Shown in pieces: positions 8,508-17,377 of a stretch of DNA of 64,000 nt (within the stretch, counting starts at the first letter, position 1; each line of letters starts with the position of its first letter). The stretch is taken from the NCBI GenBank assembly GCA_965200145.1, contig CBDATG010000002.1, positions 1,240,001-1,304,000 of the forward strand. Reading direction: 5' to 3'. A program made the position numbers and the translations under genes. This stretch comes from CBDATG01 sp965200145 (GTDB taxonomy: Bacteria; Chloroflexota; Dehalococcoidia; Lucifugimonadales; Lucifugimonadaceae). Under the pieces are notes generated by a model, which worked only from the letters and a program-made list of their open reading frames with translations, searched no databases and was not told the DNA's origin.

Positions 8508-10085
8508 CTACTCGAAGTCTGCCTTTGAGCCTAGCGTTATTGGCACATCGATCACCGCACCGTCGCGACGAATTTGGAGCGTCATGACATCGCCAGGCGA
8601 TGCATTGAAGGTGAGGAATTGTCGCAGCTCGTTGATGTCGGCAATCCCAATGCCGTTGAGACCGACGATAATGTCGCCGTCGCCTTCAAGCACGGGGATG
8701 TTCTGAGGAGCAGTGTCGTAGCCAGAGTCACCTCGAAGTCCTGCAGAATCGGCAGGGGTGGCGTCACCGACAACGGAGATGTAGATGCCTTCCAAGTCGG
8801 TCGGAATGTCTGTCAACCCAACGATGCGGCTCAACGGCATCATGCTGATTCCCATGTACGAGCGGAGGGCCGCGCCATTCTCGATGATTCCGTCCACGAT
8901 CCGGTGTACGAGGTTGATGGGAAGCGCAAACCCGACGCCGCTGTTGGTGCTGTCCAAACTACGGATCTGGGTGTTGACGCCGATCACTTCACCCGCACTG
9001 TTCAACAACGGACCACCGGAGTTGCCAGGGTTCACATCAGCATCAGTCTGAATCACACCAGGAGCCAGCAGTGTCGGATCGGCCGTGGTCTGTATCTCGC
9101 GGTCGAGCCCGGATACTATGCCGTGCGTCATCGAGAAGTCCTGCCCGTTCCCAAACGGATGGCCAAGTGCCACCGCTGACATTCCGGGAATCAGTGCTGA
9201 ACTGTCTCCGAGCGGCAGAGTGTGAGAGTCGTCCGCGGTAGGGTCGTCGATCTTCAACACTGCGAGGTCTGCCTGCAGGTCGGCTCCCACGAGTCGGGCG
9301 GCGTACTCAATCCCGCTGTGCGTCGTCACCGTTATCTCATCGGCGAAACCTGAGCGCGCTGACACGGACTGCACAACATGGGCGTTCGTCACGATGTGCC
9401 CCTGGTCGTCCCAGAAGAAGCCCGCCCCTGTCGAATCATCGGGAGTCTGGAACCCGAAGAAACTACGCCGCGGCTCACTCTCAGTGGCGATCAGAACTAC
9501 AGCGTTGATAGAGCGAGTCCAGATGCCCGTCAAGAGTTGCTCCTGCGATGTCAGCGCCCGGGCAACCTGAGCGTCGGGATGCTGCGACTCGGCCGACGCG
9601 GTGGCAGATATCACCGTAATCATTGACGGCGCGGGGTCGGCAGGAAGTATCTTTACCTGATCGCCCTCCACGACAACTACGTATGACTCGCTACCCGGAC
9701 CTCCCTCGATCAACGCACTCTCAAGGTCGTCCGCATCAATGACCCCTGCGAACTGAACTGGGCCAGTGTCCAGCGCAGGTGTACCACCGACCGCTAGAAC
9801 CGTCGCGTCTTCACCCCCGGCCGTTGCAACGCCAGCATCGGAAGCAGGCGCGTCAGTCTCCTCAGTACTCTGCGCCAAGACCTCGCCAAAACTCCTTGCG
9901 TCATCAGCATCAATACCAACGGCTTGCAATGCTTCGGATTCAGCCTGTTGCAAGAAACTGTCCGGCTCAGCAGCAGACGCGGTCTCGGATCCACTGTCGG
10001 AGCCTGAGCAAGCAACAACAGCGAACATCGCCGCGGCCACTGTCAAAGCAAGTAGCAAGAGGGTATGGCGTGTCATCGTTGGCAT
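8508..10085 (-). CDS. HtrA/DegP-family serine protease lipoprotein with PDZ domain
   Basis: About 525 residues from the ATG at 10085; in-frame ATGs at 10094 and 10076 are alternatives, with GGAG just upstream of the chosen start. The signal peptide ends in FAVVAC (Cys26). Roughly 190 residues of acidic, low-complexity sequence separate the anchor from the protease. The trypsin-like triad is His236 (VTNAHVV), Asp273 (ADLAVLKI) and Ser356 (GNSGGP). One C-terminal PDZ domain contains GDIIVGLNGIGI. Such proteases degrade or refold damaged envelope proteins. The gene stands alone and converges on the hydrolase gene. Confidence 0.93.
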   Translation of the reverse strand: MPTMTRHTLLLLALTVAAAMFAVVACSGSDSGSETASAAEPDSFLQQAESEALQAVGIDADDARSFGEVLAQSTEETDAPASDAGVATAGGEDATVLAVGGTPALDTGPVQFAGVIDADDLESALIEGGPGSESYVVVVEGDQVKILPADPAPSMITVISATASAESQHPDAQVARALTSQEQLLTGIWTRSINAVVLIATESEPRRSFFGFQTPDDSTGAGFFWDDQGHIVTNAHVVQSVSARSGFADEITVTTHSGIEYAARLVGADLQADLAVLKIDDPTADDSHTLPLGDSSALIPGMSAVALGHPFGNGQDFSMTHGIVSGLDREIQTTADPTLLAPGVIQTDADVNPGNSGGPLLNSAGEVIGVNTQIRSLDSTNSGVGFALPINLVHRIVDGIIENGAALRSYMGISMMPLSRIVGLTDIPTDLEGIYISVVGDATPADSAGLRGDSGYDTAPQNIPVLEGDGDIIVGLNGIGIADINELRQFLTFNASPGDVMTLQIRRDGAVIDVPITLGSKADFE

Positions 10086-10487
10086 GTGCTCCATCCGTTT
10101 GATGCAATAGTGTAGAACGTAGTGGTGTCCATGTGCTGAGCGTTGCAACTGCGAGAGTGGGTCACCCGAACATTGTGCCTAACGATTGGCAAGAAATGAT
10201 GAACGCTCCGCATGGCGTTGCTGAATCTGGTTACGCATCAAACAAAGGAAACGGATTTGCGTGGGCGGACCTGCGATGGTAGCGCTGTCGGGCCTGATCA
10301 AACTGAGACTACAAGCCCATAGCGATCACGGGTTAGCATTAGGCGAGTGGGCACAAGGATATCGATCTTGAGGAATGTGACATCCTGCCTCGTGAAATCC
10401 GTCAAATCGTGATAATGATTCTCATACTTGCACCAGATCGGAGCCATTGTCCTATCCCGTAGCGAAACGGAACTAGGCAATGCTTCC
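10086..10487. other. Divergent non-coding gap upstream of the protease and methylase genes
   Basis: About 400 nt without a supportable gene. It must carry start signals for both flanking genes, but no consensus promoter or operator stood out. A 63-codon minus-strand frame at 10298-10489 has no recognisable family character. Confidence 0.4.
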
Positions 10488-12144
10488 ATGAGGTCGCCGG
10501 CATCGTTTCAGGATTCTGTACCCTGCCGGATCGCAACAGGAGCGACCAACTTGCAAACTCCCGAACATGGTTTCAACGCAGTTAACAGAGGCGTCTACAT
10601 CTCCGACAACTTGGCTCTGCTGAGGAGCATCAATGACGAGTGCATTGACTTGGTGTGCATCGACCCACCCTTCGCCAAGAACGAGACCTTCGCCGGGTGA
10701 CAAGCTCAAGCCGCCTTTGACAGCCGAAGAGTCTGACAACGAGCTGCGGTTGCTACGCGAGTGGGGTATCTCGAACGCCAAAGTTGCCGCGGACATGGAG
10801 GTAGTCTGGCCGTCTACGACCAACGGCGGTTACCGAGATATCTGGACATGGGAGGATGATATCCACGAGGAGTGGCTGACCGACATTGAACGGGCTTACG
10901 AAGGCATTCATAAAGTGATCGAGTCAACGCGGTATGTACACAGCGACGGCATAGCTGCGTACCTCTGCTACATGGCGATCCGTCTCATTGAGATCCATCG
11001 CGTGCTGAAACCCACTGGGAGCTTGTTTCTGCATTGCGACCACACTGCGAACGGTTATCTCCGACTACTACTGGATGTCATTTTCGGTACCAGCCGACTT
11101 AGGCGTGAAATCGTTTGGGTCATGAGCGCGGTCTCCGGCTTCAAGAGCCTGGCATCCAACTTCATTCGAGGACATGACACAATCCTTTACTACGCCAAGG
11201 GCGACAACCCGAAGTTCAACAAGCAGTATCCCGACTACTCCGAAAAGCAACTCAAGCATCTATCAAGCGTAGACGAAGATGGACGACGATATATTTCGAT
11301 CACGAAGGACCAGCGTCTCTATCTCGATCAAGCGAAGGGCATCCCGATTTCGTCCGTTTGGTCGGACATCGCCAACTTTCAAACAGTCGTCAATCATCCT
11401 GAAAGGACCGGATACGAAACTCAAAAACCTAGCGACCTAGCAGCTCGCATCGTCGAAGCCAGCACCGACGAAGATGATGTGGTTTTGGACTGCTTCGCAG
11501 GATGTGCGTACACCGCCATCGCTGCCGAGAAACTTGGCCGCCGTTGGGTCGCGTGCGACCTGAACCCTCGTGCTTGGACCGTGTTCAAACGGCAATTCAA
11601 CAAACCAGAGATGGTCCCGCTTCGCTGCAACGACGAAACCACTGGTCAGCAAGTCATCGGTAGCGAGCCCGTGGTAACCGTCCACGGACCAGGTGAATTG
11701 CCCGTGCGGACATCCCCTGTAAGAGACGACGAGCCCCGCGCGTTTTCGTTACCTGTGCCGCGATTCAAAGTTCCGGCGAGCATCATACCGCAACCAGAGA
11801 TGTTAGATCGGTTACTTGAGCTATCTGATTTCCAAGCGTGGTGTTGCGGTTTTGCAAACCGCAGAGCAAACGGTGAGGTGGTCCGCGTTGCAAGAAACTT
11901 CCACCTTGATCATATTGATCCAAAGAGCAAGCAGGGCAGCAACCAGATACCGAACCGGGCACCGTTATGCCCGCATCACAACACGCGCAAAGGCAATAAG
12001 CGGATTCATCTCGCCGACTACAGGGAGCAGATCGCTCACGCGGGAGAAATGATGGTGAGTCCATCCGAACTCATCGACTTGGCGTGGGCATACGAGAAGG
12101 CGCTCGAGATCTATGCCGACGCTAGAAGACGCGATGGCGTGTGA
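10488..12144 (+). pseudogene. Beta-class DNA methyltransferase fused to HNH nuclease, split by a one-base frameshift
   Basis: The 5' frame (ATG at 10488, or TTG at 10428) encodes RGVYISDNLALLRSI and motif IV IDPPFAKNETF, then hits a stop at 10698-10700. The rest continues to 12144 in the next frame, starting GDKLKPPLTAEE. Removing one G from the GGG at 10695-10697 joins F-A-G-D-K-L and restores one open frame of about 550 residues. Later motifs are YETQKPSDL, the SAM-binding motif VLDCFAGCAYT, and a C-terminal HNH nuclease with HLDHIDPKSKQGSN and NRAPLCPHHN. Motif IV before motif I marks the beta class, as in type III Mod subunits. It is either a real disruption or a sequencing or assembly error; the intact remainder favours error or recent loss. 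Confidence 0.75.
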
Positions 12145-12179
12145 GATCCCCGCATGTCGCCTACCCTTGAACCGTTGCC

Positions 12180-12326
12180 ATGTTGACCACCTGCAATCCC
12201 TGCCGGATGTGCGAGCATCCGAACCCCGACGCTGAAGGTACGGCAATGCTTATGGGGATCAACGAGACTATGGTCAAGAACGAGCGGACCGCATCAAACG
12301 AACCTGTTGTGTTTGGATTCGATTAG
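12180..12326 (+). CDS. Possible 48-residue cysteine-rich small protein
   Basis: A short frame between the methylase-HNH gene and the next islet gene, encoding 48 residues that begin MLTTCNPCRMCEHPNP. The C-x2-C-x2-C arrangement with a nearby histidine could bind metal. No good Shine-Dalgarno precedes the ATG. The family is not recognised. It fills most of an otherwise empty 191-nt gap on the same strand as its neighbours, which is the main reason to list it. Confidence 0.3.
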   Translation: MLTTCNPCRMCEHPNPDAEGTAMLMGINETMVKNERTASNEPVVFGFD

Positions 12327-12335
12327 AGTTTAGAG

Positions 12336-12866
12336 ATGACTGCCAACATCACCTCAGAAACCGACCTCAGGAACACTCGGCAGACTCGATTGTCGGAACG
12401 TTGCCTTGAAGCGATCGTCAATGCCGCCGACTTCGTGTTCCAGTCGTCTTCGGGAAGCCAAGACTACGCTGGCTCGGATTACACGGTCCAGGTTCCCATC
12501 GCCAAAGACGTGGCCGGGGGAACGATCTTGGAAGTTCAGTTGAAGTCAGTAGGTGAAGAGACAAGCAAACTTAGACGCAGAGGCAAAGATTGGTCTTATG
12601 ATCTTGACGCGCCCACGCACAACCGTCTGGTGCGAACCGACCGCGCGCTTCCAATGGTGCTAGTCTTAGTCGTGTTCCCAAGAGCGGAACAGTGGTTGGA
12701 AGTCGCAGACTCGAGAGTCATCATGATGTGTACGCCTTATCTCCTCAACCTCAAAGGCGATCCAGAATCTCGCAACATCTCAACGAGAGCGGTGAGCTTC
12801 GGTCGGGCGGACATACTCAATCCCGATGTGTTGCGCAGTTTCGTCGATTCTCAACGGCGAGGTTAA
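12336..12866 (+). CDS. Hypothetical protein, possible PD-(D/E)XK / DUF4365-like domain
   Basis: A 176-residue protein. Residues near 50-73 read SDYTVQVPIAKDV followed by ILEVQLKSVGEE. An acidic residue before an E-x-Q-L-K strand is the pattern of DUF4365 and related PD-(D/E)XK nuclease-like domains, which often sit in restriction or defence loci. The similarity is weak and judged by eye. It ends 5 nt before the next gene, so the two are probably co-transcribed, in the same islet as the methyltransferase-HNH gene. A nuclease role is an inference. Confidence 0.5.
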   Translation: MTANITSETDLRNTRQTRLSERCLEAIVNAADFVFQSSSGSQDYAGSDYTVQVPIAKDVAGGTILEVQLKSVGEETSKLRRRGKDWSYDLDAPTHNRLVRTDRALPMVLVLVVFPRAEQWLEVADSRVIMMCTPYLLNLKGDPESRNISTRAVSFGRADILNPDVLRSFVDSQRRG

Positions 12867-12871
12867 TCCCC

Positions 12872-14014
12872 GTGACGTACGACTTCACCGAAGAGGAAAT
12901 TCGCAATCTGCGTCTTCCCGAGCTTCTTGATTACCTGCGCCGCGCCGGTTGGTCACGCGTGTCCGGATACGGCGACAACGCGTCGATTTACCAGCACGAA
13001 GACGGATGTGAACTCCTAGTACCGGATCGGGAGGACCTGTTCGATTATGTGCCCGTCGTTCGCGAAGCCTTGACAATCTTGGCTCGCGCGCACGACAAAT
13101 CCGCGGTTCGCGTGTATCAAGATGTCGTCAATCAAGGCCGCGATGTGATTCGCATCGCGGCGAACAATGACGCAGACGACGATGGCACGATCGCACCTGA
13201 TGCCGCGAGCGACCTGTTCACAGGCGCGAAGCAGCTCTGGGAGGCGGCTGTTAAATCCGCACTGAAGAACCCCGAAGACGTCAAGGAGTACTGGCGTGAT
13301 GCGCGGTTTGGACAGACCGAACGCGGAAGTTATGTCGTGACCATGCTCAGCCCACCCGTGTTTCTCGGTGTGCAAATCGCTCTGGATAAATCTGATATCG
13401 CGTCAACGCCAGCGCGTAAGGTAACCAACGAGCTTAAGGATGCGCTATGCCGTACCCGTTCATTAGTCACAGGATTGCGGGACGACGACGGTTCCGCGGT
13501 TGAGCGAGCCGCTAAGCTCGGAATATCGTACCAAATCTGCGAATCTCTCGGAAGAGTACTGAATCCATTTGGCAGTATCAGCTGCCAAGTCTACGAGTCT
13601 GACATACTTGCCTCCAGCCGCTACGAAAACGACATCGCCCGCTTCGTCCAAGACGATGTTGAGTACCTCAAATTGGCGATTGATCAACTCAAGGCTCAAG
13701 AGCGGATGGCACCTGCCGAGGCTTCGGTGCATGGTTACATTTTGCGGTGCGAAAGACGGGAAGACCGAGACGACGGCAAGGTAACCTTAAATGTGTTGAT
13801 GCCTGACACGAAGGGAGTACAGACAGTTCATCTCTCCGTCAGCGACGGCGATTACAAACAGGCATTGCAACTGCACGGACAGAAGTTGCGCGTGGATGCC
13901 AGGGGCGAACTGGTGCACACTGCGAAGTCAACGTGGCAGCTACGCAACGCGGAAATGCGGAGGAGTTTATCGGAGGATTGGGAACCGCGACAGTCCAGAG
14001 GTGCACAAGAATAA
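12872..14014 (+). CDS. Uncharacterised protein with possible C-terminal OB-like region
   Basis: A 380-residue protein from the GTG at 12872, 5 nt after the preceding stop; the frame is open further upstream but would overlap that gene. The N-terminus (YDFTEEEIRNLRLPELLDYL, then GWSRVSGYGDNASIYQ and ELLVP) resembles uncharacterised proteins seen beside restriction or defence genes, in which a short helical region precedes a 'lvP...Dy' motif. Residues from about 295 (SVHGYILRCERRE, VTLNVLMPD, DYKQALQLHG, LRVDARGEL) look like a small beta-barrel of OB type. No catalytic motif is visible. The function is unknown. The tight spacing implies translation coupled with the putative nuclease gene. Confidence 0.6.
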   Translation: MTYDFTEEEIRNLRLPELLDYLRRAGWSRVSGYGDNASIYQHEDGCELLVPDREDLFDYVPVVREALTILARAHDKSAVRVYQDVVNQGRDVIRIAANNDADDDGTIAPDAASDLFTGAKQLWEAAVKSALKNPEDVKEYWRDARFGQTERGSYVVTMLSPPVFLGVQIALDKSDIASTPARKVTNELKDALCRTRSLVTGLRDDDGSAVERAAKLGISYQICESLGRVLNPFGSISCQVYESDILASSRYENDIARFVQDDVEYLKLAIDQLKAQERMAPAEASVHGYILRCERREDRDDGKVTLNVLMPDTKGVQTVHLSVSDGDYKQALQLHGQKLRVDARGELVHTAKSTWQLRNAEMRRSLSEDWEPRQSRGAQE

Positions 14015-14030
14015 CGCCGCAACCCACACG

Positions 14031-15794
14031 TTAACTCCCCCACGCCGACGCTATCGGCATACGCCTGTCGCGGCCGAACGCCAAGCCCGTTATCTTGATG
14101 CCCGGCGGGGCTTGCCTGCGCTTGTACTCATTCCGGTCTACCATGCTCACCACCCGTTGCACGGTCCGGGTGAGTGATACGCGGTCGCCGTCCCATCTCG
14201 GTGCTAGTTCGTCTACGATCTGCTCTGGGGATTTGCGCTGCTCGACGTAGGTGGCTAGGATGGCATCTAGCGCCTCGTAGTCAGGTAGCGAGTCTTGGTC
14301 GGTCTGGTCTGGTTTGAGCTCCGCGCTCGGCGGTTTGTCAATGATCGCTTGCGGTATCGGCGGATTGTCGGGTGACGCGGCGTTCCGGTACTCTGCCAGT
14401 TCGTAGACTAGCTGTTTCGGTATGTCTTTGATGACGGCGAAACCTCCTGCCATGTCGCCGTACAGCGTGGCATAACCGGTTGCCATCTCGGACTTATTAC
14501 CAGTCGTCAGCACTAGCCATCCGAACTTGTTGGCGATAGTCATCATGACGTTCCCGCGGATGCGCGCCTGCACGTTCTCCTCGGCAGTGTTCGGATCAGT
14601 GCCTATGAATGCTGTCGCCAGCATGGAGTCGAATGCGTCGTGCGCAGGCTCAATCGGGACGTTCCAGAGCGGGATGCCCAAGTTCGTGGCAAGCGTCTCA
14701 GAATCTGACACGCTACCAGCGGAGGAGTATCTCGATGGCATGGTGACACCGACGATATTGTCGGCACCGAGCGAATCGGCGGCGATCGTCGCCACCAATG
14801 CCGAGTCGATGCCACCGGATATCGCGACCGCTACCTTTGAGAAACCCGTCTTGCGGACATAGTCCCTCGTGCCGGTCAACAGCGCAGAATAGATGTCTTC
14901 GTGGTGGCCCATCATCGTGGTAGAAGGCGCGTCCAACGCTCGCTTATCGTCGCGGAGTCGCGCGCCAACGCTAATCGCTACATGCTCTACCTTCTGGCCG
15001 TCAATCTCTTCAGACCCATTACGTTTCTGCTTGGGTCTGGTCTTGACAGGTACATCAAACGCCACCACGGTATCCTGCCACTGCGGCGCGACCGCGTGCA
15101 ACTCGCCGTCGGGCGCGATTACGAAGCTCGCGCCATCAAACACTAGCTCGTCCTGGCCGCCGACTTGGTTGACGTATAACCCAGCTGATCCGTATCGCGT
15201 GGCGAATGCACGCATCAGCTCAACGCGTGCGTCCAACTTGCCCAACTCAAACGGCGATGCGTTCAGGCACACGACTAGGTTCGCTCCAGCCAAACATTGA
15301 GCGTCGGCCGGACCGGGCCGCACCCAGATATCCTCGCAGATACTGAAACCGACCTTGATCCCATCAATCTCGACAACTTGGCACGCACGCCCAGGCTGGA
15401 AGTAGCGTCGCTCGTCAAAGACGCCGTAGTTCGGCAGGTGCCACTTGTGGTGGACAGCTGCCAACTCACCGCCAGTCGCGATTGCGGCCGCGTTGTAGAG
15501 CTTCGGCGCTGACTCGCCCGCCGATTCTTCCCTGTCAACAAATCCAATCGCGGCCACTATGTCGCGAGTCTTAGCGGCCAGCTGTTCAACGGCTACGAGG
15601 TTGGCGTCGATGAAGGCATCCGACAGCAGTAGGTCCTCGGGAGGGTATCCAGTTACGCACAGTTCGGGGAGCGCGATGATTTCGCACTGCAACTCGCGAG
15701 CCTTGTCGATCGCGTCCGCGGCCTTCGCCGCATTGCCGGGAGCGTCACCGACGACCGTGTTTAGCTGGGCGACGGCGACTCGGATCGAGTCCAT
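14031..15794 (-). CDS. nadE: Glutamine-dependent NAD+ synthetase
   Basis: A 587-residue two-domain enzyme that makes NAD+ from deamido-NAD+, ATP and glutamine (EC 6.3.5.1). The N-terminal nitrilase-fold glutaminase has the Glu44, Lys117, Cys153 triad in LPELCVTGYPPEDLL, HHKWHLPNYGVFDE and GFSICEDIW. The synthetase domain contains the pyrophosphatase P-loop SGGIDS at residues 326-331 and the later TTGNKSEMATGY and DIPKQLVYELA segments. The length fits the glutamine-dependent bacterial type. The ATG at 15794 directly begins the conserved MDSIRVAVAQLN. It is the 3'-most gene of a minus-strand run with gltBD. Confidence 0.97.
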   Translation of the reverse strand: MDSIRVAVAQLNTVVGDAPGNAAKAADAIDKARELQCEIIALPELCVTGYPPEDLLLSDAFIDANLVAVEQLAAKTRDIVAAIGFVDREESAGESAPKLYNAAAIATGGELAAVHHKWHLPNYGVFDERRYFQPGRACQVVEIDGIKVGFSICEDIWVRPGPADAQCLAGANLVVCLNASPFELGKLDARVELMRAFATRYGSAGLYVNQVGGQDELVFDGASFVIAPDGELHAVAPQWQDTVVAFDVPVKTRPKQKRNGSEEIDGQKVEHVAISVGARLRDDKRALDAPSTTMMGHHEDIYSALLTGTRDYVRKTGFSKVAVAISGGIDSALVATIAADSLGADNIVGVTMPSRYSSAGSVSDSETLATNLGIPLWNVPIEPAHDAFDSMLATAFIGTDPNTAEENVQARIRGNVMMTIANKFGWLVLTTGNKSEMATGYATLYGDMAGGFAVIKDIPKQLVYELAEYRNAASPDNPPIPQAIIDKPPSAELKPDQTDQDSLPDYEALDAILATYVEQRKSPEQIVDELAPRWDGDRVSLTRTVQRVVSMVDRNEYKRRQAPPGIKITGLAFGRDRRMPIASAWGS

Positions 15795-15861
15795 GTTGTG
15801 TCGTGGTTAACGTTCGGTGCGAGTGAAGCTAATTGGCGGCGCGTCAACAGTTCAGCGGTCG

Positions 15862-17343
15862 CTACGCGGCTCGTTGCAACGCCGGGCGCGCGTATCCTTG
15901 CACCGTTGGCAGGTTCGACGCGCCAGTCAAGTATGTGTCAACGCTGCGGGCACAACGTCTACCGCTAGCGATAGCGTGCACCACGAGCGACTGTCCCCGT
16001 TGCATGTCTCCACAGGCGAACACCTTGTCAACAGTAGATGCCAAGTTAGCGTCCGTCTCAACGTTCCCCATATTGTCGTACTGGAGATTAAGAGCATCCA
16101 ACAATCCATCGTGTTGCGGGTGAACAAAGCCCATCGCCAACAGCACGAGGTCCGCTGGTATCGTGAACTCTGAGCCTGGTACCTCGACCATTTCTGGACG
16201 CTGGCCCGGCTTGAACGCCCAATCGATTCTCGCACACTCTAAAGCCGTCACGTTGCCGTTCCCGTCATCAACGAATCGCTTAGTTAAAACGTTGTAGTCG
16301 CGCCTGCCGCCCTCTTCGTGGGCCGATGAGGTCCGGAAGACCCTTGACCAATCTGGCCAAGGGTTGTCCGTGGCCCGTCGCTCCGGCGGCCTCGGCAGCA
16401 ATTCGAGCTGGACGATTTCCGCCGCATACTGGCGATGTGCCGTGCCTAAGCAGTCTGCACCAGTGTCACCGCCACCGATTATCACCACGTTCTTGTTCTC
16501 GGCCGTGATCGTCTCATCGGGTCCGAACTCATGCCCTTTCAACCGCCGATTCTGTTGCGTCAGGTAGTCCATGGCGAAGTGGATGCCGCCGAGCTCACGC
16601 CCCCGGATCGGCAGGTCGCGCGGTATCGTCGATCCGCCCGCCAACACGATTGCGTCGTACTCGCTCAGCAGCTCGTCGTGCGTGACGTCGATCCCTACAT
16701 TCGTGCTGACGACGAACTCGATGCCTTCAGAGCGCATCTGTTCAACCCGGCGGTCAACTACGCTTTTCTCCAGTTTGAACTCTGGTATTCCCAACGCGAG
16801 CAGTCCGCCAATGTATTCATCCCGTTCGTAGACGGTCACATTATGCCCTGCCCTGTTGAGCTGTTGCGCGCAAGCCAATCCGGCCGGACCAGATCCGACG
16901 ATTGCCACGCGATACCCATTTCGCTCCGATGGTGGTTCGGGATTGATCCATCCGTTGCGCCAGGCCACTTCGGATATCTGCTTCTCGATCATCTCGATCG
17001 TCACGGGTTCCATGTTTATCGCGAGTGTGCAAGCCGCTTCGCACGGCGCCGGACAGATGCGACCGGTGAACTCCGGGAAGTTGTTCGTGGCATGCAGACG
17101 GTCGATAGCCTCTCGCCAATCACCGAGATACGCCAAGTCGTTCCACTCGGGAATCAGGTTCCCAAGCGGGCAACCGTCATTGCAGAATGGGACACCGCAA
17201 TCCATGCATCGCGAAGCTTGAGCACGAGCGTCCTTTTCGTCCCATTCAAGGTAGATCTCTCGCCAATCGTTGACCCGTTGCCGGTGGTCGCGCCGCGTTG
17301 CTCCCTGACGTGAGACGAGTTTGAATCCGTTGTCGTTCGCCAT
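15862..17343 (-). CDS. gltD: Glutamate synthase (NADPH) small subunit
   Basis: A 493-residue flavoprotein that passes electrons from NADPH through FAD to the large subunit. The chosen ATG gives the family start MANDNGFKLV; the open frame reaches further upstream into gltB. Cysteine clusters CMDCGVPFCNDGCP and CPAPCEAAC bind [4Fe-4S]. The FAD fold GSGPAGLACAQQLN and NAD(P) fold IGGGDTGADC are clear, and the C-terminal GFVHPQ and VFACGDMQRGQSLVVHA segments are typical. It begins 34 nt after the gltB stop, so both subunits come from one operon. Confidence 0.97.
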   Translation of the reverse strand: MANDNGFKLVSRQGATRRDHRQRVNDWREIYLEWDEKDARAQASRCMDCGVPFCNDGCPLGNLIPEWNDLAYLGDWREAIDRLHATNNFPEFTGRICPAPCEAACTLAINMEPVTIEMIEKQISEVAWRNGWINPEPPSERNGYRVAIVGSGPAGLACAQQLNRAGHNVTVYERDEYIGGLLALGIPEFKLEKSVVDRRVEQMRSEGIEFVVSTNVGIDVTHDELLSEYDAIVLAGGSTIPRDLPIRGRELGGIHFAMDYLTQQNRRLKGHEFGPDETITAENKNVVIIGGGDTGADCLGTAHRQYAAEIVQLELLPRPPERRATDNPWPDWSRVFRTSSAHEEGGRRDYNVLTKRFVDDGNGNVTALECARIDWAFKPGQRPEMVEVPGSEFTIPADLVLLAMGFVHPQHDGLLDALNLQYDNMGNVETDANLASTVDKVFACGDMQRGQSLVVHAIASGRRCARSVDTYLTGASNLPTVQGYARPALQRAA

Positions 17344-17377
17344 GTCGTTGTTACGTAATAGTCCCGCGCGCTCAGGC

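Noticed and set aside
10298..10489. 63-codon minus-strand frame upstream of the methylase gene
   Set aside because: No recognisable domain, no good ribosome site, and it overlaps the methylase start region.
12692..12871. Upstream extension of the 12872 gene
   Set aside because: It overlaps the preceding gene in another frame and encodes low-quality Arg/Ser/His-rich sequence; the GTG at 12872 directly follows the upstream stop.
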